Below, one piece after another: positions 11,228-21,758 of a stretch of 57,129 nucleotides of DNA. How positions within the stretch are numbered: position 1 is the stretch's first letter; each line of letters starts with the position of its first letter. A model generated the notes under the pieces. That model was given only the letters and a program-made list of their open reading frames with translations, had not been told where the DNA came from and ran no database searches. Both the position numbers and the translations under genes were made by a program. The stretch spans positions 1 to 57,129 of the forward strand of contig LVLI01000197.1 in the NCBI GenBank assembly GCA_001687465.1, read 5' to 3'. The DNA is from Halocafeteria seosinensis. Its lineage: Eukaryota > Sar > Bigyra > Bicosoecida.

Positions 11228-13113
11228 ATGAAAATTGCGGTCATTGGAAGCGGTCTAACAGGCCTGACCGCCGCCTATTGCCTGGGGGAGAAGCACTCCG
11301 TGCATTTGTATGAGCGCCATAATGAAGGTATGTCCCGTTTATCGCTCTCTTTGTAGGCTTACTCAGTATACTCCTCGGTGGGAGTGTCCATAGATTGTCG
11401 TGGTATTGAGAAATAGGCCTCTTACGTGGTGAGTCGCGTTTGAAGGGGGCCAAAATGCTCAACATTCCACGAAAGTGGTATTTCTGGACTCCGACACGAT
11501 ACCCAATGGATGTAATGCTTCATTGCAGTTGGTATGGACGCGTACGGATGTGATCTGGAACTGAGCGACGGAAGTACATGCCGAGTCGATGTGCCGCTAC
11601 GAGTCATCTCCCCAGGGTATTACCTAAACCTGATGTCTTTTTACGAGGAAGTGGGGATTGGATTGAAGCAAGAAGTAAGGAAGTGTTTCGATTCCGGTAT
11701 ACGAGCACTTCACCTTTGAAACTGGTTTTTGTTGTTGCGATCGATGACTTGCCGATGCAGCACTACTCGTTCTCATTTTCCGATATGGTGACAAAGGGAA
11801 ACGATGGCGGTTTCATTACTGATACTTACTGGTCCAACTGTAACTGGTTTTTATTTCGGAAAGTTTTCCCTACTCCTTCCTTTTCGTCGCTCTTCTCTCC
11901 TACTTCTTGGCGAGTATCATGGCACTTCCTGAAGTTTTTAATCTTAGCCAGACAAGACTGCAACAACGAAGAATTCGAAAGGATATCGTTTAGAGACTGG
12001 CTAAAATATCGGAGGTTTTCGGACCGAGTTATTAATGAGTTTGTATTTCCTTTGGTTTCTGGTATGTGTCAATGGACTGTGTCTTCTTGGTGTAAAATTT
12101 TTTGTGGCAACGAAAATGTCATTCGCAGGGATACTGACGTGTGACTTTGAGGAAGTAGGAAACTATCCTGCCGGTATTTTGCTACAGTATATGGCAAGCG
12201 GTATGGGAGAAGGAGTTCATAGGGCTACAGGCGGAAGCCGAACAGTATGTGAACGTCTTACGCGACGGTGTGAAGAGGTTCGCTTAAATGCCAGAGTAAA
12301 AGAGGTCCGAACTCGATACAAGCAAGACTCTCGTTCGTTCGATTCGGTAGAACTGATACATGAGGACGGAACCAAAGAGGTATATGATAGAGGTGTGTAG
12401 GACGATATGCGCGTTTTGTGTCGGACGTCGACAAAATGTATTGAATGCAAATTACAGTTGTCATAGCCACACAAGCAAATCAAGCGCTGAGCCTACTTAA
12501 GAGCAGCACGTCCCAAATAAGGAAAGCACTGGAGGAGTTCACTTATAGCTCCACTAACATTATATGTCATACAGATCCCAGTGTGATGCCAAAGGATCGG
12601 AAGGACTGGAAAGTCATAAACTTCGGTGTTGACAGAAGTAGGACGAGCCAACGAAGCATGATTACCATCTATATGAATGCCCTCCTTCCTGAATTGAAAC
12701 ACGAGCGAGATATATTCCAAACACTAAATCCGTCAGTAAGGCCAAGCGAACAAACGATTATCGAACAGAACTGGTTAGACCGACCAGTATGCACTCCCTC
12801 TACTCTTCAAGCTGTTGATACTATTAAACAGTGCCAGGGGGAAGGCGGAGTCTATATTTGTGGGAGCTATTGTGTTCACGGTGTGCCCTTGTTAGAAGGG
12901 GCCGTAACGAGTGCATGCGAAGTAGCGCAGCACCTAGGTGTTTCTCCGAGCTTTCTTCAGAGAAGCTGTGGTAGCAGTGGCATTAAAACCGGTCCAGATA
13001 CAGCTGATAGTCCTGATGTACAACATCCGATAGGCTTGAAACATTTAGCTGCTATGGGTATTGTTCTCGGTGGTTCTTTATGTTGTTACCTGTTGAAGCA
13101 TTCCATAAAATGA
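11228..13113 (+). CDS. FAD-dependent amine oxidase-like flavoprotein (COG2907 type)
   Basis: Five exons: 11228-11327, 11529-11674, 11761-12061, 12129-12392, 12458-13113 (introns of 201, 86, 67 and 65 nt). All phases close and give 488 residues. The N-terminus is a Rossmann dinucleotide-binding motif (KIAVIGSGLTGLTAAY) with a following acidic YER. Further family landmarks are RVDVPLRVISPGYYLNLM, TGGSRTVCERL, VVIATQANQAL at the rebuilt junction of exons 4 and 5, and the C-terminal FAD motif GVYICGSYCVHGVPLLEGA. Homologues often sit beside cyclopropane-fatty-acid synthases or desaturation enzymes, so a lipid substrate is possible but not shown. The C-terminus ends in a hydrophobic stretch (MGIVLGGSLCCYLL) plus a short basic tail, suggesting a tail anchor. 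Substrate unknown. Confidence 0.85.
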
Positions 13114-13580
13114 GCACATGCGTATTTCCTCGAAATCACGGCTTCTGCTGCGTATTCGTACTTTTTCCTCCGAACGATGACGTATATCCACATTGCCCGG
13201 GGCGCTGGAGCATGGTGTAGACGTCTCGTAGAACACTCTCTGGCTCACTTCCTCCCGTTATCGGAATCGTTTGATGACTCCATGCTTCTCCAGAAGCCGT
13301 CGTCGTCGTTGTCATCGTGTCTGCAGCAGCCGTCACAGCTGCAGACGTAACCGTGCCGGTACTCGCCGTCGACATTATTCTCTGCGCTCGTGGGGACCAA
13401 CTTCTCCATCAATCCTGCGGCTTTTACCACATGTGAAGATCGTAATGGCGCGCTGACTCACCCTTCGGAGTACTATCCCACGGGGTATGAAGCGATATAT
13501 CACCATGTTTTGGGTTGTTTGATTTGCTCCGCGTCCTCTTTAACGTCCAACGGGGACGCATACGTGGCTTGTGGAAGAGA
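13114..13580. other. Intergenic, flavoprotein gene to MYB gene
   Basis: Low-complexity GTCGTC/GACGAC runs lie near 13280-13330. The MYB frame stays open upstream of its ATG to 13515 but without an earlier in-frame ATG, so an upstream non-coding or additional coding exon cannot be excluded. Confidence 0.35.
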
Positions 13581-15654
13581 ATGGGACGCCGGCGCCGCCG
13601 CTGCACCACGACTTCAGCAGCAGGCTCACAGAGCGCTAAGCCTGATGTGGATGCCGCTGCAGCCTCTCTTTTATCAATTCGTGCCGATGACGCGCCAACA
13701 TCATCGATAACGGAACGTGCTGGTCGGAATTCCTCGAAAAAACGCTCTCGTGGAGCGAAAACTACCAGCAGAACAGCTACGAAACGCTCTGGCAAAGTGC
13801 TTTCTCCGTCCACAAGTGTTCAGGCTGAAGGAGGCTACCGAGCTCCTACAAGGGCCCGTGGTGGTCCATCAAGAAAGCCAAAGGACTCGGATAGCACTGG
13901 CCAAGAGACATCGATTGTAAGTTGAGTGAGCGTGGAGATTGTTTCTGCTCGGTTGTGGCCAGCTGCGGGTGCAACTTGCTGTTTTGGCGCCTCAACTTTG
14001 CATCAAGAAAGAGAAATAATATGGCGTCAATGTTTCAAAATTCAAGTTGCCGTGCTTATACACCGGATACTTCTATCAGTGTTGCTTTCTGGAAGTGGAG
14101 CCCCACTCTTGTATTTACGCCTTGTTAATACGACGTACCGCTTTTCTGCAGGAATGGACAACCCAAGACGAAAGAGCACTCAGAAGAGGAGTCGCTGCTC
14201 TAGGCAAGGAGAATCAGTGGGATAAAATAGCATCGGATTATCTGGATGGTAGATTCACTTCCGACGAATGCTTGCAGCGATTTCAGTCCATTTCTGCTCC
14301 AGGTGCGTCACCGCTATTTTTCATGATCCCATCCTTCGGAAGCGTTAACGATGATCAGGGCATGTTGCAGGAGGAGTAAAAGGTTCATGGACAGAAGATG
14401 AAGACGATACAATCACCCGAGAAGTCCAAGCTTCTGGAAGGTACGCTTGTTGATGCTCTGTGGGAAGTTGTAGTGACCCTAAAAACCACTCGCCAATCAT
14501 GCAATTTGCAGAACTGTTCCACCTTGGGCTCAGATAGCATTATTACTCCCAGGGAGGACAGGGAAGCAATGCCGTGAACGATGGTGGGTACATATCCATT
14601 AGCTGTTCTTTGTTTCGGCGTTGTATCAAATTGGTTGTACACATGCTTCCTTCAGGGTCAATCACCTGAATCCAGACTTGAAACGGACCCCCTTTTCAGA
14701 AGAAGAGGATGAACTTTTGTATTATCTGCACGGCGAACTTGGTATGCTTTATTTTTTCGGAAATTCAAGTATTCTGCTGCGAATTTAACGACTTGTCATT
14801 TCTTTGTCACAGGCAATAAATGGGCTGTTATCGCTCAATATTTACCAGGACGAAGCGACAATGCGGTCAAAAATAGATGGTACAGCCAATTCGTTACTGA
14901 CACGAGCAAAATCGCGAAAACACTTGCAGCCCTCAGGAAGAAAGGAAAGCGGAAAACCAAAGGTAAATCTTGTAAAGACTTGGGGATGGCTACCAGCTGC
15001 CCAAGGGATCCAAAGAAGCGAATACGAAGCAAAAGTACAGAGAAAAGAGCTACAAAGCGGGCTCGAAGTAGCCTCTCAACAACAGACGCAGGCGGAGGAA
15101 ATAAAGAGAGCGTAACAGAAAACCCGAAAAGAATTTCACGTTCGAATCGAGCAGCTTGTAAAGCGGATACAGTTTCAGACAATGGAGAACTGCCCTCCAC
15201 GGTTGCCGCTGCTGAAGTCGTAGCAGGAATGGCAATGTCAGAGCGCACCATGACGTGTACGTCTCAAAGTTGCACAGCCAGCATCAGCCATTCTGAAGAT
15301 ATCAGTACTGGCCCAGAGCCAACGTGGGACAAAATTAACAAGAGCCCCGTAAAACAGTCATTAGGAGTACCCCAAGCAGGTAGAGAAGAGAAACTCGCAC
15401 CTTGCACAGACGTTAAGCGAGAATACGTCGGTCGCGCTCCTGCTACGCGTACAGATACCTCAATTCCTTCTGAAGTTATGGATTACATGACACCCTTGAT
15501 GTTAGCGTTGACGGACCCACACTACAGCAACCACCCGCAAACATCAGACATGCACTGCTTAGGAGTCTTCAGTCACTCGCAAGGGAATCCTGATGGCTTA
15601 CACGCAAACAATGGGTCTAATTCGGGCCGCACAGTGCTGACCCGTGTTAACTGA
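13581..15654 (+). CDS. Three-repeat MYB (3R-MYB, c-Myb-like) transcription factor
   Basis: Six exons: 13581-13916, 14152-14302, 14371-14440, 14512-14583, 14656-14741, 14813-15654. The first intron is long for this window (235 nt); the others are 68-72 nt. Phases close and give 518 residues. After a Lys/Arg/Ser-rich N-terminus (about 1-112) come three tandem MYB repeats. R1 contains EWTTQDERALRRGVAALG, R2 contains GSWTEDEDDTITREV and PPWAQIALLLPGRTGKQCRE, and R3 contains FSEEEDELLYYLHGELG and NKWAVIAQYLPGRSDNAVKN. Spaced tryptophans are mostly kept, with F replacing the first W of R3 as is common. A basic nuclear-type segment follows (KRKTKGK, KKRIRSK). The C-terminus is Ser/Thr-rich with no known domain. 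Plants and protists use 3R-MYBs as cell-cycle regulators; that role is inferred. The start is the first in-frame ATG. Confidence 0.88.
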
Positions 15655-15993
15655 GATTACACCCCGCGAAGTTGCAACTTGCAACTGTTTGGCAACTTCT
15701 TAGGCGGATGCACGTTAATTGTTAGTAATGAATATATTTTATTTAAGTACATGTATAGCTGAATGATTCAAGACTGACTCCACCTGTTCGACTACTCACT
15801 GATACTCGATATGTAACACTATCTTGGATACTTTTCTGCGGAAAACGACCTTGCGAAGAAATCGCGGTGCTATCCAGTGTAGTTATTACGCATGGATTGT
15901 CACGTACTTGTTCCTTTAGAGTGTATGTGCGTCCTTGCATTTCATCCCCCTTTCCGTTTAGAGGCAGTTCATCCAAGAATTAAGAAAAGCGAA
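15655..15993. other. Intergenic, MYB gene to ARPC1 gene
   Basis: AT-rich MYB 3' flank and ARPC1 leader; no other feature seen. Confidence 0.4.
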
Positions 15994-17670
15994 ATGTCGA
16001 TGGTACATCGCTTTGCAGGGACGATTTCGGCTCATGCCTGGAATGCTGATCGCTCCAGTAAGTTAGACTCAGAGAGTATTTCGTGAAACTCCTCAAGGCA
16101 ACTGATGCCATCCATTGCAGTGCTGGCACTTTGTCCCAACAGCCCCGAGATCTGGGTGTATGGGAATTGTCATGACCCGGACCCTAAGAACTGGGAGCTA
16201 AAGTGTACCTTGAAGCAGGTTCGTGCCCTTGTGTGGCTGTCTGCGTCTGCGGCCGCGACGTTTGCTTTTTTTTGTAATTTTTCCTGCCCTTTCCTGTGTT
16301 TCTATGGGACAGCATGACCTCGTCGTAAGCAGCATAGACTGGTGCCCAGTCACTGATAAAATCGCATCGTGCTCTCATGACCGCAATGCCTTTGTATGGA
16401 CGTATGAAAAAGAGACGGATACCTGGCAGCCAACCCTGGTGGTGCTTCGAATCAATCGCGCCGCAACAGCGATAGAGTGGAGTCCTGATGGTAAGTGGTC
16501 TCTCTCTATATTTCGATTTGTTTATTTCATGCCTTGACCAACGTAATGGGCTCCTGTGAACGTTCTCCAGGGTCGAAATTCGCCGTAGCTTCGGGGGCAA
16601 AGACAGTAGCAGTATGCTATTACGACGCCACCAACAACTGGTGGGTTGCACAGAGCATCAAGAAGCATAAATCCACTGTGACAGCAGTGTCCTGGCATCC
16701 CAACTCTCAACTGATAGCAACGTGCTCCTGCGATGGAAGAATCAGAGTGTTTTCAGCCTTCCTTGAAGAAAATGAAGACGAGTATGTGGTCCTGAATCTG
16801 CTACAGAAAATGTAGCTCATATCATATTGTGTATTCGGTACTCTACAGGCCACAGGATGGTCCTTTTGGACCACAGTCAACATTTGGAGACCTCCTTATG
16901 CAGTTCGAAGACAGCCGGGTAAGTGTTTGGACGAGTACCTTACAAGAGTATTATGCTTCATGCTTATGCGGATGTATACCCTAATTACAGTCATGGATAA
17001 ACGACTTAGCATTTTCGTTCGATGGGAAGCAAGTGGCATTCGTCACCCATGGATCCGAGATTTACGTTCTAACAATTGGGCCAGAAAAAAACCCACATTT
17101 CCAATTTACACAATCTCGCACTCTGCCGCACAACACCGTGTCCTGGTTGAGCAAGAACTGCATCGTAGCTGGTGGACACGATTTCAATCCGGCGTTGTAC
17201 CTTGTTGAGCAAGATGGCAGTATCAAATTTCAAGACTTCGTGGACAAGGCAGAGAAAAAAGCTTCCCACGGGTCGAAGTCATCGTTTAGCTCAGGTACGT
17301 TCTTGAACGCTCGATACAGAAACGTCTCTCTGAAGACGAAACGTTGTGCATTTTCTATATCTTGCAGCTAGAGCCATGTTTGCATCTCGTGTCAACAAAG
17401 GCGAAGATGCACCCTCTGATAAGGATAAGCTCTCTACCAAACACGAAGCTGCGATTACCGATCTGAAATTATGGAGTGGTATGTTTGTCGTACACTATGT
17501 TTCACATGTCCTTTTTCTGAATCCCACAAGACTCCGTCCTTGTGAATACAGATAGTGGGTCCAGTAGTGTATCAACCTTTAGCACCGCTGGGTTAGACGG
17601 ACGAATAATTGTATGGAAGCTCCACGATCTTGGATTGTCCGTTGACTTTAGTGCGCTTAGTCTGAAATGA
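15994..17670 (+). CDS. ARPC1: Arp2/3 complex subunit 1 (ARPC1, p41-Arc), WD40 propeller
   Basis: Eight exons: 15994-16057, 16121-16218, 16313-16490, 16571-16781, 16849-16918, 16991-17294, 17368-17478, 17552-17670. Introns are 63-94 nt and all phases close, giving 384 residues, the usual ARPC1 length. WD-type blades are seen throughout, including HDLVVSSIDWCPVTDKIASC, HDRNAFVW, AIEWSPDGSKFAVASGA, VCYYDATNNWWVAQSIKKHK, VSWHPNSQLIATCSCDGRIR, SWINDLAFSFDGKQVAFVTH and a final GLDGRIIVWKL. The NRAA...W...SKFAVASG segment and the WWVAQSIKKHKST region match ARPC1 specifically. It is the propeller subunit of the actin-nucleating Arp2/3 complex in the cytosol. Its presence says the organism has branched-actin machinery. 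Confidence 0.95.
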
Positions 17671-18336
17671 AGGCAATGACACACGAAGTATGTACAAACC
17701 ATCTCCTTCCAACATAAAAAAAACGGGTGATCGAAGCAGCCACTGGTCGATGTCACTGGTATACCAGCCACATGTATACATTTCGAAACCCCGCACCTCC
17801 TCGATCTTGTGAACTTGTGAGCCACGTAGAGTATCCTTGAATGACTCAACAGTGAGTCAGATCAAAGGATTGTTGACAGGCGTTAAAGAGAGACAGAATC
17901 AGCGTCTAATTTTCTTGTATCCACAACAAAGGCAAGAAAGGGGTTTTGGTGATCATTCTGAACCCTTTTCCCCACTCAAACATGCAACCAGAAGCGTACG
18001 TTTATTTGTCCCATTACCCGGGAGACCCCTACCCATTTTTGCCCCCCTGGGGATCCCCTTGGGCGGTGTCCTGCCCCTGGCCCCTTTCACGTGGCAGTGG
18101 AATTTTCATCTGATCTATTATGCACGTTTATTTTCTGACTTACGCAGATACGGTGTTCGTACTAGGTCATTTACGCGCTCTCGTGTCGCTCTGCACTCCG
18201 TGTAGGGATTTTGATGAACATTGATTTTTTGCGAAGTTCACATCCAACGGGATTCTTTCCCACCTGTATCTTCCCGAAGGAACTCAAATTTGTTCCATTT
18301 GAAGAAGGAAGAAGTTCCGAAGTTCTTTAGCTCAGG
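17671..18336. other. Intergenic, ARPC1 gene to decarboxylase gene
   Basis: No gene recognised. A C/G-run-rich patch at about 18010-18090 contains GGGGATCCCC and long C tracts, unlike its surroundings. The open frame 17837-18205 is Pro/Arg-rich because of that patch and is not supported as a gene. Confidence 0.4.
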
Positions 18337-19764
18337 ATGACGCTCAAATACCGACAACTTTCGGGTGAGCACAATGAGTGTGGAGCGATCTCGAGGAAGC
18401 GCCGAAGACCATCTATCTCGAGAACTGCTGTCGACGACGGGAATTCCCGGTTTGAGTACCATGAAAACACCGGTAGCATTTTTTCCCGATGTAGAGAAAT
18501 TCGACGAGGTAATAGACGCCACAAGAAACGTCGGCGAGGCCCAATATCGGTAAGTCTGATCACATCTATGAATACTTTGCGTTTTGAAGCTGTATTTACT
18601 TCCAATGGACACGTCGTCGTCGCAGGTTGATTTCACTGCGGTGATTCCATCCCGCGCTGCTTCAAGAATTTGGGGTCTGTGGCACTCCATGCCAATGTAT
18701 GTAATTTTTTTCATTCAAATTGCAAAGCTTTGTTTTCGAGGATAGCTGCGGTTTTCCGTATTCGTGCAGTCCCACGTTTGCCAGGTCCACGCTGTATAGC
18801 CTCTGGGGTTTAGCACTGGGTTGCAACATGGAGGAAGTCGAAGCGCCTCTACACACGTACCGGTCTTTTCAAGAGTTTTTCTCCCGCAAAGTAAAGCCTG
18901 GTGTCCACAGCGTTGAGAAGGATCCGAACAGCCTTGTTAGTCCAGTGGATGGAACTGCTGTGTCTCTCTGTGAGATGAGTGCAACAGATGGCGTTCTAGA
19001 GCAGGTCAAAGTACGGTTGCTTCCTGAGGGATGATAGAGTTCCCTTCTTGTATTTCGTGCTTTTAATGCTTCCATTGCAGGGTCTCCGTTACCACGTTGA
19101 CGATTTCCTCGGTATGCACCCTACCGCTAAGCCAGGCAACAAAATCTATGCTGCTATCATTTATCTCGCTCCGGGGGATTATCATCGTTACCATTCTCCT
19201 ACCGAATGGAAAGTGACCGGAAGGACTCATTTCGCCGGACAGCTATTGCCCGTGAATAAATTTGCCGTTAACTTGCTTCCGTCTCTCTTCTGTGCAAATG
19301 AGCGTGTGTGCTGCTTTGGCGAATGGATGCATGGGTTCTTCAGTTTCACCTCAGTAGGTGCAACAAACGTTGGGTCTATGACACTCAATTTTGATAGGAA
19401 GCTTCGAACGAACCGCTGGCGAACGAAAACCAACTATGTTCATGATCGCTCTTACGAAAAGGAAGTGTTTTTGCAACGTGGCGAAGAGATTGGCAAGTTT
19501 CGATTGGGATCGACAGTCGTGCTTGTATTCGAGGCTCCATCCGACTTCCGCTGGGACGTCTCTCCCGGAGATAAGGTGAGAATGGGCCAATCACTTGGTT
19601 CTTCCATTTCTGAGGACAAAGTTCAGTTTTGCGATGAGGTGAAGTCCTTCGCATCCCAACAACCACGGGAGGTCTGGCTATCTGGTGAAGAGCATGCTAC
19701 CGACTCTGGAATGGGATCTAGTTCATGCTCTGAAGATGAGGAAGAGGATTCCAACCAAGCATAA
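18337..19764 (+). CDS. Phosphatidylserine decarboxylase (pyruvoyl enzyme)
   Basis: Decarboxylates phosphatidylserine to phosphatidylethanolamine. Exons 18337-18549, 18626-18696, 18770-19010 and 19081-19764 (introns of 76, 73 and 70 nt) close in phase and give 402 residues. Landmarks in order: PSRAASRIWGLWHSMPIPTF, SFQEFFSRKVKPGV, LVSPVDGTAV, HVDDFLG, IYLAPGDYHRYHSPTEW with its catalytic-type His, and EIGKFRLGSTVVLVFEAP. The LGST sequence is the self-cleavage site that creates the pyruvoyl group and the alpha and beta subunits. The first about 70 residues are basic and Ser/Arg-rich and may be a mitochondrial presequence. An alternative start is ATG 18605 inside intron 1, in frame with exon 2. 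The C-terminus ends in an acidic Ser/Glu tail. Confidence 0.92.
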
Positions 19765-20007
19765 TATTCGAGTTGCACTTCGATGCCTGTATCTCTTGTA
19801 GAGTAGGCAAGCAGTGCCGACATGAAATACACACAATTATCGAGTTTGAATTTCGTATTGCGCAATGCTCACCGACGCGCTTCACAGATCCGGGCAAAGA
19901 ACGCATCGAATGCACTTTGATCAGTCAGTCTAACGCGGTTTGTCCTTCCGTCTCGGACACCAACTCACATATTCACGAAGTATGCAGCACAATGTAACCG
20001 GCTGTCG

Positions 20008-21483
20008 ATGATGTCAAAAGGTGCGTTCCACATAGCTTCTCGGTCATGCGTGGCTTGAAAGCATTGTGATTGTGGATGTCGCAGGAGGTGAAAGGACACA
20101 AACAGCTCCCAGTTTTATCGTGCTGGATGGCGGGACTGCTACTGAGCTGGAAACCCGTGGCAAACAGCTTGATTCAGCCCTTTGGAGCGCTGAAGTCATT
20201 GAAACCGACCGGGATGCATTGAAAAACGTGCATAAAGTAAGAACTTCACATGGTACCTTGACGGATTGGGTAGCTTTCTGACTTATTTTGCAGGATTTCT
20301 TCGAAAATGGGGCCGATATCGTCATTACCGCAAGCTATCAGGCCTCGCCAGAAGGGTACAAACTCAGGGGATGTGACTACGCACACTTTCGGAACATGGT
20401 CAAAGCCTCCGTGGAAATCGCCAAGCAAGCGAAACTGGAAGCCGAAGTAGTTCCAGAGAAACAAGCCTTCGGCATGACCAAAGAAGATCGACTTGTAAGT
20501 GGATATATGCACTGTAGCTAGTTACTTGCATGACTCGTTCATGATCCATTGTTCAGATTGCTGGAAGCGTTGGCCCTTTCGGAGCGTGCCTTGGCGATGG
20601 AAGCGAGTATCGCGGAAACTATACTACTCGTATCGGTGACGAAGGAGGCGTGGAGGATGTGCTCTCGATATCGTCACACTCGATTTCAAAGTTAAACTGG
20701 GATAGGGAATCACTGTCTACGCAGGACGCTGTCTGCAAGAGCCCCTCCTTGGAGAAGCCGAGTGACGCTGCACTCCAAGTGGAGGATCTTATGTATTTTC
20801 ACATACCGAGAATGGATGCTCTAACTGAAGCTTCTTGTGATTTACTGGCAATCGAAACAATACCATGCGTAAAAGAAATTGCAGCAATATGCGCGCTTCT
20901 GAGTCGACGTTATGCTCGAATACCTGCATGGGTATCTTTCTCGTGCCAGGACGGATCGAGGCTCAACTCTGGTGAGTTACTCTCTCGTGCCATTGAAATT
21001 GTAGATCGCCTTGCGGGAAATCAAGTCGTGGCTATCGGATGTAATTGTGTGTCCCCTCATCATGTCAATGCGACATTGGAAACGATCGGCCGCATGGAGT
21101 GCTCAAGCAAAACTTCTAGCGAAACGATAGAAACTGGTGGGAATCCCCTCTGCGTCGCAGCATTAAGAGACGTATGTAGACGGATTAAAAATGGGGAATT
21201 CGAGGATTGCTCCTACAAAGCTGGGACCTTGCCATCGGTTATGTATCCTAATGTCTTCTCGAGATACACGAGGAATTGTGTCGTATACCCAAACAGCGGG
21301 GAACTATGGGATGGTGGCTCAAAGGAATGGTTAAACTATCCCCGGAACACACCTAGCGTTGAGGACTATGCTCTTTATGCAGAACAATGGCAAAAATTGG
21401 GTGGAAGAATCATTGGTGGATGTTGTAGAACTTCGCCCCGGCACATTCGAGCGGTTTCTCGTGTTGCAAGCAGAATTGGATGA
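20008..21483 (+). CDS. Homocysteine S-methyltransferase
   Basis: Transfers a methyl group, probably from S-methylmethionine or AdoMet, to homocysteine to give methionine. Exons 20008-20020 (a 13-nt first exon coding MMSK plus one base), 20085-20236, 20294-20494 and 20557-21483 (introns of 64, 57 and 62 nt) close in phase and give 430 residues. Signature segments are FIVLDGGTATELETRG, HKDFFENGADIVITASYQAS, IAGSVGPFGACLGDGSEYRG, DLLAIETIPCVKEI, VAIGCNCVSP and GGRIIGGCCRTSPRHI. The Cys of GCNC and the two Cys of GGCCR are the family's zinc ligands. It is about 100 residues longer than typical members because of two insertions: about 55 residues after SEYRGNY and another between GRMECSSK and VVYPNSGELW. 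Confidence 0.93.
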
Positions 21484-21758
21484 ACATTCTTCTGCTTATA
21501 CTCAAAGAAATCTCCCTGCAGAAGGACGCTGGACCTGGACATGTACCCCACGAATCTAATTTGCCAACCGACTATACTATATGAAGAACTTTAACCTAGG
21601 GTAGGTATTTGATGTGTTGGCGTTAGGCTAGCCTGCTCTTGATCCTCGTAGAAAATGTTGGCGTAGTTTGTTAATGCCCTACTCGCTAAGCGGGCTCTTT
21701 GTCTCAAAGAGTCCAGTTTTGTTCCCTTTTTCTAATTCACAATCGGAGTCGATCCTAC

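Noticed and set aside
17837..18205. Plus frame rich in Pro and Arg upstream of the decarboxylase gene
   Set aside because: Driven by a C/G-tract patch; no homology and not joined to neighbouring exons.
18374..18551. Alternative first exon for the decarboxylase starting MSVERSRGSAED
   Set aside because: Its phase at the GTAAGT donor does not join exon 2 without a stop, whereas the frame from ATG 18337 does.
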